Shown here: positions 16,755 through 24,827 of the stretch, piece by piece | How positions within the stretch are numbered: the first letter of the stretch is position 1 | How the letters are laid out: each line of letters opens with the position of its first letter | DNA from: Methylobacter sp. | Lineage (GTDB): Bacteria; Pseudomonadota; Gammaproteobacteria; Methylococcales; Methylomonadaceae | Direction: 5' to 3' | NCBI GenBank assembly: GCA_023229605.1 | Contig: JALNYY010000050.1 | Location: forward strand, 1 to 26,684 | Length of the DNA: 26,684 bases | Position numbers and translations under genes: made by a program | The notes under the pieces: model-generated | Databases searched by the model: none | What the model was told of the DNA's origin: nothing | What the model saw: only the letters and a program-made list of their open reading frames with translations

Positions 16755-17245
16755 TACTGTTTTCGTTTTTCCAGCTTCAAAAAACTGTAGCTGAATTCGA
16801 CATCGGGATCATCCTGAATATCTTCCCGCTCCACCTCAGTCCACTGATCCGCATCGATCTCGGGGAAAAAGGTATCGCCGGGAAATTCCCGGTGTATTTG
16901 CGTCAGATAGAGCGTATCGGCAACCGGCAGCATCGCCTGATAAAAATCCGAGCCGCCGATAACAAAAACTTCTTCCGCATCACCGCAACTTGCCAGCGCC
17001 TTGGCTATATCGTTAAAAACCAGGCAGCCCGGTTGGCTGTATGACGGATTCCTGCTGATGATGATATTGGTACGCCCCGGCAGCGGCCTGCCTATCGACT
17101 CGTAGGTTTTCCTGCCCATCAAAATGGGCGCCCCCATGGTTATTTTTTTGAATTTTTTAAGGTCGGCGGATAAATGCCAGGGCATCTGGTTATTCAGGCC
17201 GATGGCCCGGTTGCTCGCCATCGCGACGATAAGTGATATTTTCAT
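16754..17245 (-). CDS. folA: Dihydrofolate reductase
   Basis: Reduces dihydrofolate to tetrahydrofolate with NADPH, sustaining thymidylate synthesis by ThyA, encoded 1.9 kb away. The protein is 163 aa (about 159 in E. coli). Motifs: SLIVAMASNRAIGLNNQMPWHL with Asp28 as the substrate-binding acid (Asp27 in E. coli), MGRKTYESIGRPLPGRTNIIIS for NADPH, and VFVIGGSDFY. A perfect hairpin abuts its stop codon. It is divergent from the asparaginase-like gene with 48 bp between starts. Confidence 0.97.
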   Translation of the reverse strand: MKISLIVAMASNRAIGLNNQMPWHLSADLKKFKKITMGAPILMGRKTYESIGRPLPGRTNIIISRNPSYSQPGCLVFNDIAKALASCGDAEEVFVIGGSDFYQAMLPVADTLYLTQIHREFPGDTFFPEIDADQWTEVEREDIQDDPDVEFSYSFLKLEKRKQ

Positions 17246-17293
17246 TTTAATGCAGTATTCTTTTAGGAATTAATTTTACCCCAGCATCATACT

Positions 17294-18310
17294 ATGAAAA
17301 ATATACTGGTTGTATTTACCGGCGGCACTATCGGCTCTGTTGCAACTGACGGCACTATCGATACATCCGGCAGCACATCGTTCAAATTGCTTCAGCTGTT
17401 TCAACAGCATTGCGAAAACCACCGGCAAATCCATTTTGATACCCTGCAACCCTTACAGATATTAAGCGAGAACCTTGCGCCCCGCGCCTGGAAAACCATC
17501 ATCGAAGCCATGGAAGCCGCCCGGCCCGATCAGTATGACGGCGTCATCGTTACCCACGGCACTGACACCCTGGCGTATACCGCTTGCGCATTGAGTTTTT
17601 ATTTTAATGCGTCCAGCATCCCAATACTGATGGTTTCCAGCGATTATCCGCTGGATCATCCCAAAGCCAACGGGCTGGAAAACTTCATCTGCGCGGTCGA
17701 ATTTATCCTGCAAAAAATCGGGACCGGTGTTTTTGTACCCTATCGAAACCAGCAACAAATCACCCAACTGCATCACGGCACCCGCCTGGCCTGTTCATTA
17801 CAGCTGAGCGGCGATTTTTTCAGTGTTCAGGGCAAGAGTTACATGCAATTTGAAAACCGGCGGTTTTCACTATTGAACCCGCCTGCACAACAAACTACAG
17901 CCAAAAATATCCCGTTAAAAACCGACTTTTCCGAGCGCATCTTAATGATAAAGCCCTACCCCGGACTGGATTACAAGCGCTTCAACCTGGACAATGTCGA
18001 TGCGGTTTTGCATGATTTATACCACTCCGGCACCGCATGCGCCTCACTGCAGTGGGGCGAAAACCATTCCTTAGTCGAATTTATCAAACGCTGCGAAAAA
18101 CAAGGAACTACCGTTTACCTGGCTCCGGCTATTCAATCGGCCGATGCCTACCAAAGCACTCAAACCTTAATCGAACAGGACGCTAAAATAATCTGGAATA
18201 TGTCGATCGAAGCCGCTTATGTAAAACTGCTGCTGGCTTATGGAAATTTTGACGATAAGCGGGAAATAATGGATTTTATGAACGAGGACATTGCCGGGGA
18301 ACACATTTAA
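17294..18310 (+). CDS. Asparaginase-like protein, cytosolic type I-like
   Basis: A 338-aa asparaginase/glutaminase-fold protein. The first catalytic Thr is in VVFTGGTIGS (Thr12); VTHGTDTLAYTA (about 87-98) supplies the second Thr-Asp pair. There is no signal peptide, as expected for the type I (AnsA-like) branch. It is divergent from E. coli AnsA: the usual GSQxPL block reads SSDYPLDHPKANGLEN. The C-terminal domain has CASLQWGENHSLVEFIKRC, the usual second-domain pattern. Likely role is deamidation of L-asparagine to aspartate and ammonia, but substrate preference cannot be fixed from sequence. It stands alone between folA and ppa. Confidence 0.85.
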   Translation: MKNILVVFTGGTIGSVATDGTIDTSGSTSFKLLQLFQQHCENHRQIHFDTLQPLQILSENLAPRAWKTIIEAMEAARPDQYDGVIVTHGTDTLAYTACALSFYFNASSIPILMVSSDYPLDHPKANGLENFICAVEFILQKIGTGVFVPYRNQQQITQLHHGTRLACSLQLSGDFFSVQGKSYMQFENRRFSLLNPPAQQTTAKNIPLKTDFSERILMIKPYPGLDYKRFNLDNVDAVLHDLYHSGTACASLQWGENHSLVEFIKRCEKQGTTVYLAPAIQSADAYQSTQTLIEQDAKIIWNMSIEAAYVKLLLAYGNFDDKREIMDFMNEDIAGEHI

Positions 18311-18373
18311 CACAGTAGGTGCCGGCAAAGCATAGCAGGAGCAACCACAAGCGATTGCCCTACTTTAAAAACC

Positions 18374-18988
18374 TTACTCAGCAATAAAACGGCTTTGATA
18401 ATCGTCCATGGCTCGCCTGATCACTTCATGCGCTTCATCCCGCCCGTAAACATTGGTTATTTCGCAGGAGCTTTTCTCGCTCGGCAGCTGTTTATAGGTC
18501 AGGAAGTAATGTTTCAAACGGTTGATATAAGACTCCGGGCAGTCTGATACGTCATTCCATTGCCGGTAAAACTCATCGCCTCTCATAACCGCAATAATCT
18601 TGTCGTCGGCCTCGCCCCCATCCAGCAAGCGGAAACCGCCGATAGGTATCGCCTGCAACAGAATATCGCCGTGCGTCACGCTGCGTTCGCTCAAAACGCA
18701 AATATCCAGCGGATCGCCGTCGCCCTTGGCAACCTCTTTACCGGACTTTAATTCGGCAAACTCGGCAACCCTTTCTCCGCAATAGGTTTGCGGGATAAAA
18801 CCGTAAAGCGTAGGAATCGTGTTGGAATACTTTTGCGGCCGGTCGATTTTAAGATATCCGGTTTCTTTGTCGATTTCATATTTAACGGTATCCGACGGGA
18901 CAATTTCGATGAAGGCTGTGACCACAATCGGCGTATTGTCGCCCGGACTGATGCCGTGCCAAGGGTGCGCTTTGTATTGTATATTCAT
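18374..18988 (-). CDS. ppa: Inorganic pyrophosphatase, family I
   Basis: Hydrolyses pyrophosphate to two phosphates, driving biosynthetic reactions. It is 204 aa, somewhat longer than the 176-aa E. coli enzyme. The signature DGDPLDIC (Asp90, Asp92, Asp95) binds the metals. Also present are KYEIDKETGYLKIDRPQK, the LYGFIPQTYCGE block, and DDKIIAV with the Asp pair. The C-terminal extension (SYINRLKHYFLTYKQLP) is typical of a longer subset. A dispersed repeat separates it from thyA. Confidence 0.96.
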   Translation of the reverse strand: MNIQYKAHPWHGISPGDNTPIVVTAFIEIVPSDTVKYEIDKETGYLKIDRPQKYSNTIPTLYGFIPQTYCGERVAEFAELKSGKEVAKGDGDPLDICVLSERSVTHGDILLQAIPIGGFRLLDGGEADDKIIAVMRGDEFYRQWNDVSDCPESYINRLKHYFLTYKQLPSEKSSCEITNVYGRDEAHEVIRRAMDDYQSRFIAE

Positions 18989-19037
18989 GTGTGGTGGATA
19001 GTTTGCTTAAAAAGTAATCATTCGAAAATTACAAAAA

Positions 19038-19119
19038 TAGAACACGGATAACAAGTTCAAAAATAAAATCGGCCTAATCCGCGTCGCCTAGAGGCGCCTA
19101 CTTTTGGCATCCATGTTCC
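19038..19119. repeat. Dispersed palindromic repeat (CGGAT...ATCCG family), copy 3
   Basis: Starts with AGAACACGGATAACAAG and ends with ATCCATGTTCC, with AATCCGCGTCGCC and a small CGCCT-AG-AGGCG hairpin between. Related to the copies at 13158 and 16537. It fills the gap between thyA and ppa on the minus strand. Confidence 0.55.
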
Positions 19120-19132
19120 GTTAAAAACACGG

Positions 19133-19966
19133 CTAAACCGAAATCGGCGCCTTGATATGTTCATGCGCCTGGTAATCGATGACTTCAAAATCCTCATATT
19201 GATAATCGAATATCGATTCCGGCCTGCGCTTTATTTTTAATGTCGGCAACGGATAAGGCTTGCGGGTTAATTGCAAGTCAGCCTGCTGCCGGTGGTTCAG
19301 GTAAAGATGTACGTCACCGCCGGTCCAGATAAAATCGCCCACATCCAAATCGCACTGCTGGGCGATCATATGCGTCAATAAGGCATAACTGGCTATATTG
19401 AACGGCAAACCTAAAAACGTGTCGCAGCTGCGCTGATAGAGCTGGCAAGACAGCTTGCCGTCGGCCACATAGAACTGGAAAAACGCATGGCAGGGAGCCA
19501 GAGCCATTTTGCCCTGCGCGACATTCTGCTGCGGGCTGATGCTTTCATCCGGCAAATCCGCGATATTCCAGGCGGAGACGATAATCCGGCGGCTGTTCGG
19601 GGTTGTCTTGAGTTGGTCGATGACCTGCTGAATCTGGTCGATATGCCGGCCGTCGGGCGTCGGCCATGAACGCCATTGATGGCCGTACACGGGGCCTAAC
19701 TCGCCGTTTTGATCCGCCCATTCATTCCAGATCTTGACGTTGTGCTGATGCAGAAAGCTCAGGTTAGTGCCGCCTTTTAAAAACCAAAGCAACTCATAGA
19801 TTATTGATTTTAAATGTATTTTCTTGGTTGTAACCAGTGGAAAGCCTTCCGCCAGCGGAAAGCGCATTTGGTGTCCGAAAATGGACAAAGTGCCGCTGCC
19901 GGTTCTGTCGCCTTTTGAATTGCCTTCTTGAAGAATCTTATCCAGTAATTGGAGATACGGCTTCAT
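19133..19966 (-). CDS. thyA: Thymidylate synthase
   Basis: Methylates dUMP to dTMP using methylene-tetrahydrofolate, producing dihydrofolate for FolA. The nucleophile is Cys159 in MALAPCHAFFQFYV; QLYQRSCDTFLGLPFNIASY is the dUMP-binding block. The protein is 277 aa against 264 in E. coli, and the whole difference is an insert (about PDESISPQQNVAQG) between SAWNIADL and KMALAPC, just before the catalytic cysteine. The start overlaps the lgt stop as ATGA, so translation is coupled, a pairing common in gammaproteobacteria. Confidence 0.98.
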   Translation of the reverse strand: MKPYLQLLDKILQEGNSKGDRTGSGTLSIFGHQMRFPLAEGFPLVTTKKIHLKSIIYELLWFLKGGTNLSFLHQHNVKIWNEWADQNGELGPVYGHQWRSWPTPDGRHIDQIQQVIDQLKTTPNSRRIIVSAWNIADLPDESISPQQNVAQGKMALAPCHAFFQFYVADGKLSCQLYQRSCDTFLGLPFNIASYALLTHMIAQQCDLDVGDFIWTGGDVHLYLNHRQQADLQLTRKPYPLPTLKIKRRPESIFDYQYEDFEVIDYQAHEHIKAPISV

Positions 19967-20751
19967 GCGGTTTTTATTTTTTTATGCGCAAAATAAAATA
20001 ACCCGGCGCCGATCAGGATCATCGGCGCAGACAATATCTGGCCCATCGTCACCCAGTCCAAAGCCAAATACCCTAACTGCACATCCGGCATCCTGAAAAA
20101 TTCGACAAAAAACCTGAAACAGCCGTAACAAAACAACGCCAAGCCGGTAGTGGCCATAACCGGTCTCGGTTTGCTTGAATACACCCAGAGTATTGCAAAC
20201 AACACAACACCCTCCAAAAAAGCTTCGTACAATTGCGAAGGATGGCGGGCGAGAGGGCCGCCGGTAGGAAATACCATGGCCCAGGGCACATCGGTGGGTC
20301 TGCCCCATAATTCGGAATTGATAAAGTTTCCGAGACGGCCGGCACCCAAACCGATAGGCGCCAGCGGCGCAATAATATCGGTCAATTGCAGCATGCTGCA
20401 TTGCTGCTTTTTAGCGAACAGCCACATCGCGATAAAAACCCCCATCATGCCGCCATGAAAGGACATCCCGCCTTGCCATATTTTAATCAGCACCAGCGGG
20501 TTATCCAGGAAACCGGCAAAATTATAGAACAGGATATAACCGATTCTGCCGCCCAGGATGACGCCGAACGCGCCGTAGGTAACCAAATCCTCTATGGCCT
20601 CCGGTTTGATCGGCGACCAGGGTTGGGCCGCCCGTTTTTGCCCTAAAAACCATACGGCGGCAAAACCGAGCAGGTACATCAGGCCGTACCAATGAATCTT
20701 TACCGGGCCTAAACTTAAAGCGATGGGATCAATTTGTGGAAAATTCAGCAT
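19963..20751 (-). CDS. lgt: Prolipoprotein diacylglyceryl transferase
   Basis: Inner-membrane enzyme that attaches diacylglycerol from phosphatidylglycerol to the lipobox cysteine of prolipoproteins. It is 262 aa with about seven helices. GGMSFHGGMMG carries His99 (His103 in E. coli), and GAGRLGNFINSELWGRPTD carries Arg139 (Arg143 in E. coli), both needed for activity. HPSQLYEAFLEG follows. It is first in the lgt-thyA pair and marks the left end of the accessory island that lies upstream. Confidence 0.98.
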   Translation of the reverse strand: MLNFPQIDPIALSLGPVKIHWYGLMYLLGFAAVWFLGQKRAAQPWSPIKPEAIEDLVTYGAFGVILGGRIGYILFYNFAGFLDNPLVLIKIWQGGMSFHGGMMGVFIAMWLFAKKQQCSMLQLTDIIAPLAPIGLGAGRLGNFINSELWGRPTDVPWAMVFPTGGPLARHPSQLYEAFLEGVVLFAILWVYSSKPRPVMATTGLALFCYGCFRFFVEFFRMPDVQLGYLALDWVTMGQILSAPMILIGAGLFYFAHKKIKTA

Positions 20752-20826
20752 AATTGTCGAGTGAATGATTTATTGAAATGGTGGTTATCTTTATATCCAT
20801 CGAACATTATTGTCGCTATCTTCGTT

Positions 20827-20846
20827 CCCTCTCCTGCTGGAGAGGG
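20827..20846. repeat. Intergenic hairpin repeat CCCTCTCC-TGCT-GGAGAGGG
   Basis: An 8-bp perfect stem with a 4-nt loop, followed by TTAGGGTGAGGAG. This is the common proteobacterial CCCTCTCC...GGAGAGGGnTAGGGTGAGG intergenic repeat. It lies in the 20752-21036 gap between lgt and the broken rhuM-like gene, where I see nothing else. Confidence 0.7.
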
Positions 20847-21036
20847 TTAGGGTGAGGAGATTTAATAACCGACAATGATGTGCGAACACTATATTTGCCT
20901 TATTGTATCTTTAGCCGCATCTACCAGCCTAATAAGATTTGCCTCTCAGGCCTCGTGCTTGCATAGTCGATTTGCCGCTTGAATCTTCTTATTTATTCTC
21001 AATTTCCGACTGGCATTAAAATTCATCAGCAATTAT

Positions 21037-21430
21037 CTACTTCTTATGTTGCTCCGGCAGAGCCTTAGCGGCAGCCTCCAACATTTTCATATTGTATGCC
21101 TCACCTTCAGACTCCAATAGTGCCCGGCGCTGGGCAGCGAATTTCGCCTATTCGGCTTCGGCATGAGCGTCGGCTTGTTTCTTGGATAGATTGATTGACC
21201 TGCCGTGAGTCCTCTTGGCGAACTATCCGGAATTTCCGGATAGTTGCCCCCGGCTCCAGTTCGCCTTCTTCGTAAATGTTTTGCAAGTGCTCGTTAATGG
21301 TTCGAACATCCTTCTGAAACAATTCCTCCATCAGCGCTTGCGTCAACCACAGCGTGTCTTCTACGAACCGACATTCGACTCGGGTTTTGCCGTCTTCGGT
21401 TTCGTACAACAGAAACTCACCTGGAATCAT
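21037..21430 (-). pseudogene. Broken RhuM-family gene
   Basis: The first ~80 codons match the N-terminal domain of RhuM-family proteins: YETEDGKTRVECRFVEDTLWLTQALMEELFQ, then INEHLQNIYEEGELEPGATIRKFRIVRQEDSRQV. The large middle part of a normal RhuM is missing. After an internal deletion and a shift of frame, a tail continues as KKQADAHAEAE, a TAG stop, AKFAAQRRALLESEGEAYNM, KMLEAAAKALPEQHKK and a stop at 21037. The gene is therefore dead by deletion, frameshift and nonsense. An AGGA site still precedes the ATG. RhuM genes are typical of mobile islands; the normal function is poorly known. The gap 21431-21541 has no gene. Confidence 0.8.
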
Positions 21431-21541
21431 TGGTTATTCCTATAACAATTCTGATAGATCAACATCAGTTACTCTAAGGCTGTAGGTATTGAGGCGCTTT
21501 ACTTTGTTCAGCGTATCTACAGGCTAGAAAAAACAAGGTCA

Positions 21542-21829
21542 TCAGGAATCTTGATTTCTATCTTCCAACGTATGCCAAATCTTTAGGATCACAATATCGT
21601 CATCATCAAGCCGATAGCGCATGACATATCCTCGCTTTCCAAAAGGAATGGCAATCTCGCGGTCATGTCGGCCATCAAGTCGTCGACCAAGGCCGGGATG
21701 ATCGATAAGAATCGCCGCACCTTTCTTCAAAGCTTCAGCGGCACGGCGGGCGGCTTCCGGGTTGTGGGGTTCGATAAACCGGCGCAGTCTTTGCAAATCC
21801 GCCAAGGCGGTTTCAGACCATTTCAGCAT
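21542..21829 (-). CDS. RelE/ParE-superfamily toxin
   Basis: A 95-aa toxin of the RelE/ParE fold. Typical features are LKWSETALADLQRLRRFIEPHNPEAA at the N-terminus, HPGLGRRLDGRHDREIAIPF, and the end YVMRYRLDDDDIVILKIWHTLEDR. The pattern fits ParE-type (gyrase-directed) better than mRNA-cutting RelE, but this is not certain. I chose the ATG at 21829, whose A is shared with the antitoxin stop (TGATG), over a TTG one codon earlier. Translation depends on the antitoxin gene upstream, the normal antitoxin-first order. Confidence 0.92.
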   Translation of the reverse strand: MLKWSETALADLQRLRRFIEPHNPEAARRAAEALKKGAAILIDHPGLGRRLDGRHDREIAIPFGKRGYVMRYRLDDDDIVILKIWHTLEDRNQDS

Positions 21830-22107
21830 CAACGTTCAGTCTCTGGCGCATGGCTCTCTTGATCAGTCCCCCAAGTGTCGAGCCATGAAGCCATGGCGTC
21901 ATGGCTTACAAATTTCCCGCTACGCTTGTAGTCCGCCCAAGCCTCATCGGCTTCGCGGTTTCGTGTTTCTATGACTTCCTCCCTTTCAAGGTATTCACGG
22001 ATCGCCTCACGCATCAACCAATGCGTAGAACGCTGCCTAGCCGTGCCTAAGGACTTGAGGCGGTCGCGTATTTCTTCATCGAGCTTAACGCCTATAGTGA
22101 TAGACAT
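21829..22107 (-). CDS. Ribbon-helix-helix antitoxin (ParD/CopG-like)
   Basis: A 92-aa antitoxin partner of the adjacent toxin. The N-terminal ribbon-helix-helix DNA-binding domain is MSITIGVKLDEEIRDRLKSLG, then RQRSTHWLMREAIREYLEREE. The rest (about 45-92) is charged and likely wraps the toxin (EADEAWADYKRSGKFVSHDA). The ATG at 22107 has a GGAG site 8 nt upstream; an earlier ATG at 22146 has none. A small inverted repeat just upstream could be its own operator, as these pairs usually repress themselves. Confidence 0.92.
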   Translation of the reverse strand: MSITIGVKLDEEIRDRLKSLGTARQRSTHWLMREAIREYLEREEVIETRNREADEAWADYKRSGKFVSHDAMASWLDTWGTDQESHAPETER

Positions 22108-22123
22108 AGATTCATCTCCAACG

Positions 22124-22140
22124 GTTGCTACTGTCGCAAC
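22124..22140 (-). promoter_or_regulatory. Possible operator of the toxin-antitoxin pair
   Basis: Inverted repeat GTTGC-7 nt-GCAAC, 17 bp upstream of the antitoxin ATG. Its position fits a ribbon-helix-helix autorepression site; the arms are short, so confidence is modest. Confidence 0.4.
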
Positions 22141-22211
22141 TATCATATACTAGAAACAACCGGATGTTTAAATCAAATGAAAGGAGCATTCCAAAGCGGG
22201 CAACAACTTGC

Positions 22212-22246
22212 GTAGGATGCTGCCGACGCAAGGAAGCGCATCCTAC
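22212..22246. repeat. Inverted repeat GTAGGATGC...GCATCCTAC
   Basis: A 9-bp perfect stem with a 17-nt loop, just past the stop of the SIR2-STAND gene. It matches a dispersed GTAGGATGCG-type repeat common in proteobacterial gaps and may end or stabilise that transcript. Confidence 0.6.
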
Positions 22247-22255
22247 CGAGCTAAT

Positions 22256-24685
22256 TTAGTTCTGCTGAGCAATCTTCTCAATGATTTGTTCACCTATCAA
22301 ATTCAATTTATTATCGCGTCCAAACATATGTGCGCAGTAATGAATTCTTTCAACCACCCAGTCTTTTTTTCGAGGTGCTAACTTTTCGCCTTTATCAAGA
22401 AATACATTGACAGCATGAAAGAGTGCTGAGTAAGGGTGGGGCGTGGGACGCCAAGACCTCTCTGATTCTCCACGGAATACTTGAGTCAAGAGGGCATAGA
22501 TTTCTTCAAACAGGGTATTAATTCCAACTGAAGTTGTCTCCATCTTCTTTGCCAACAGCGAGGCTAGAGTTGTCCACGGGAACGGATGAGATTCAATTGC
22601 TACGGCGTGGCGAGCAAATTGAATAGCGGCATCAATATCAGTTGCTTGAGTAAATAATGCACGCTGCTCCCAGTAACGTGAGTTCCACTGCCAAGATTCT
22701 TTTGTATTGATGTAGAAAGCGTCAGCATGTTCGCCTAATAGCGGGCGAGCAACGTCCTCAGCATTAAAAAGTCGAGCTGCTAACCTTGCTTCGGGGGTTC
22801 GCTCGATTGATGTTCTTCGGTTAACGTATGGCGACAATGCTTTTGCGAGTGCACAGAACATTTCCAGCAATATTTCTGGTTTCTCTTTTGACAATATGTG
22901 GAGAAGGTTATTAGCAATAACTGGATGTAATGGAAGCACGAAGTCACCGTCTTCGGTATATGTCAATGGAAGTGGGCAGTGAAGTTGTATTTGTTCAGCC
23001 AGTGTAGGATTTGGATATGCCGCTTCTAAAATAGGATAAAATAGCCCACCTGAGTAACAATGTTCACTAATAGCAGTAAGAGTAAAACTCCTCTTGGCGG
23101 TTTCCGATGCGTCATGCCACAAAGATTTAATAATTGTTTCGAGTGGACGAAAATTGTTAAGAGCTCTACATGTAGCAATCGCAACAGAATTCCCAACTAG
23201 ACGTGAAGCAAATACCTTAGGATGGTGAACTGCTTGAGCATCTCCTAAAAGACCTGCCTTTCGCAGACGCTCAAGTAACTGTTCGTACGCTTCTATACGC
23301 CATTGAGAAACGCCCAAGAATTCTATATCTAGATCACCGAGAATTCGATCAATATGATCGCGGCGATAGTCGCGGTCCGCCGCAAGAATCACCAGAGGTT
23401 TACCCACTTTGAGTGTTGTCATAACGGTACGAAGTGCAGGAGCATGATCGGCTATTCCATCAATGACCAAAACTACGGGACGCCCCATAGCAGAAAGCAC
23501 CTCCACTACATTATTTGGGTTAATTACAGCGTTAGCATTTAAATTAAAGACAAGGTAACCTTCTTTTGCCAAATTATACGCAGCACGCCGAATTTGCGTC
23601 GTCTTTCCGCTTCCAGCGTCAGAAATCACACAGAGCATTTTTATGCTAAACCCAACATTGGAGACCAGATTTCTAGCTTTCGCACTAAATTCTTGCTCTT
23701 TATCAGTAGGCACATCTAGCGACGATTCTAAATCAGTCCAACGAGCGGGGCGTCCAAAGTGAAATAGAGAAATTTCGCCTTCAGGATTCCGAGTAGATGG
23801 ACGAACCAACTCAAAACAGGTAAAGAAATCTATTTGTTCATTATGTTGCACAGCTCTTTTGAATATTCCTTGTAAACTGGGAATAGTAATTTCACCAACA
23901 GTTGGTGGAGCTCCAGTTTCTTTAATCAGCCACTCTAAAAAATCAGAAAACTTAGCCTGTACCAATACTAAACCATGACGAGAACAAAGACTCTCTGTAA
24001 TCTTATTGGGGTATGGCTCAATAAAAAGTGATGGCCCTCTGTTGTTACGTCCTGATTTTTCGGTTCTTCCAGCAAGGTAGTAGTCAAGATCTGATTCGTT
24101 CAGCGTAGTACCTGCAATTATGAATGGTTCACTAGCCATCAACTCAGAAAGTATGTGCATCCAAGAGTTCATGCCGCGTGTTGTCCGAGCATAATCATTT
24201 GTTGAGAAAATATAACCATTATCGGGTTCGCGGGTAAAACCGTGCAGATGAACTATATGGAGACTTTCCTTGTTTGATACAGACTTATACAGGGTATCGT
24301 AATTTAGGGGTTCAACCACTTGTTTTGCATGGGTAGCTGTTTCGTAAGCATTTTCAAGAGCATCATCGACATTTAACGTAAAGACTGTTTTCCATACAAA
24401 AGATGTTAAGCGTTTTACAGTTTCACCCGCCTTACAGGAGGAGTATGGAATAGTGATGAATTTTTCAATCTCATTTTTTTCGAGCAAATTGCTAACACGC
24501 GATAAGGAAGTTGATGTAGGCACTCCCTTGATATTACATAGGTCTACAGTCAGATCAGACACACTTTTTAACTGCTTCCCATCACGGTCAATGCTGTCGA
24601 GCGAGATCCCGCTACCGAGTAGCAAGTTGTAATGTCCAGCGAATAAGCTCGGGCGAAGTACGTTTAATTCGTCATCAGTAAGCAT
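22256..24685 (-). CDS. SIR2-STAND NTPase, predicted antiphage NADase (Avs5-like architecture)
   Basis: An 809-aa protein. The N-terminal SIR2 domain (about 10-255) has the NAD-binding LLLGSGIS (G24/G26/S28), TLNVDDALE (Asn105, Asp107, like TQNID in sirtuins), HLHGF with candidate catalytic His148, and IIAGTTLNESDLDYYL. A linker leads to a P-loop NTPase: Walker A ISDAGSGKTTQIRR (about 354-367) with Ser in place of the usual first Gly, Walker B PVVLVIDG (about 403-410), and AADRDYRRD as a sensor-like arginine region. The C-terminal ~350 residues are helical and repeat-like, as in STAND sensors. In known SIR2-STAND systems the C-terminus senses a phage protein and SIR2 destroys NAD. An AGGGGG site lies 5 nt before the ATG. 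Base use looks more AT-rich than the flanking housekeeping genes, and toxin-antitoxin pairs lie on both sides. The family is firm; the trigger is unknown. Confidence 0.85.
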   Translation of the reverse strand: MLTDDELNVLRPSLFAGHYNLLLGSGISLDSIDRDGKQLKSVSDLTVDLCNIKGVPTSTSLSRVSNLLEKNEIEKFITIPYSSCKAGETVKRLTSFVWKTVFTLNVDDALENAYETATHAKQVVEPLNYDTLYKSVSNKESLHIVHLHGFTREPDNGYIFSTNDYARTTRGMNSWMHILSELMASEPFIIAGTTLNESDLDYYLAGRTEKSGRNNRGPSLFIEPYPNKITESLCSRHGLVLVQAKFSDFLEWLIKETGAPPTVGEITIPSLQGIFKRAVQHNEQIDFFTCFELVRPSTRNPEGEISLFHFGRPARWTDLESSLDVPTDKEQEFSAKARNLVSNVGFSIKMLCVISDAGSGKTTQIRRAAYNLAKEGYLVFNLNANAVINPNNVVEVLSAMGRPVVLVIDGIADHAPALRTVMTTLKVGKPLVILAADRDYRRDHIDRILGDLDIEFLGVSQWRIEAYEQLLERLRKAGLLGDAQAVHHPKVFASRLVGNSVAIATCRALNNFRPLETIIKSLWHDASETAKRSFTLTAISEHCYSGGLFYPILEAAYPNPTLAEQIQLHCPLPLTYTEDGDFVLPLHPVIANNLLHILSKEKPEILLEMFCALAKALSPYVNRRTSIERTPEARLAARLFNAEDVARPLLGEHADAFYINTKESWQWNSRYWEQRALFTQATDIDAAIQFARHAVAIESHPFPWTTLASLLAKKMETTSVGINTLFEEIYALLTQVFRGESERSWRPTPHPYSALFHAVNVFLDKGEKLAPRKKDWVVERIHYCAHMFGRDNKLNLIGEQIIEKIAQQN

Positions 24686-24827
24686 GGGGTCCCCCTATGT
24701 GGGTTTTGATTGTGGTCTAACAATAAATTTAGTAATCATCCTTGATTGCCACACTCTAGGCAATAAACTCTGAATTTTCCTTATACATATACCTGAATTC
24801 ACCACAAGTACGACATTTACCTTGCTA

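Noticed and set aside
16715..17044. Plus-strand frame opposite folA
   Set aside because: Antisense shadow of a clear dihydrofolate reductase gene.
13158..19119. The three CGGAT/ATCCG repeats as a CRISPR-like array
   Set aside because: The copies are kilobases apart, imperfect and palindromic, without regular spacers or cas genes.
24737..24827. In-frame zinc-ribbon-like sequence (KCRTCGEFRYMY) right after the GNAT toxin stop
   Set aside because: It follows tandem stops (TGA TAG), has no start codon of its own and ends after about 25 codons. There is only one CxxC pair. Readthrough is unlikely, so I treat it as chance or a remnant.
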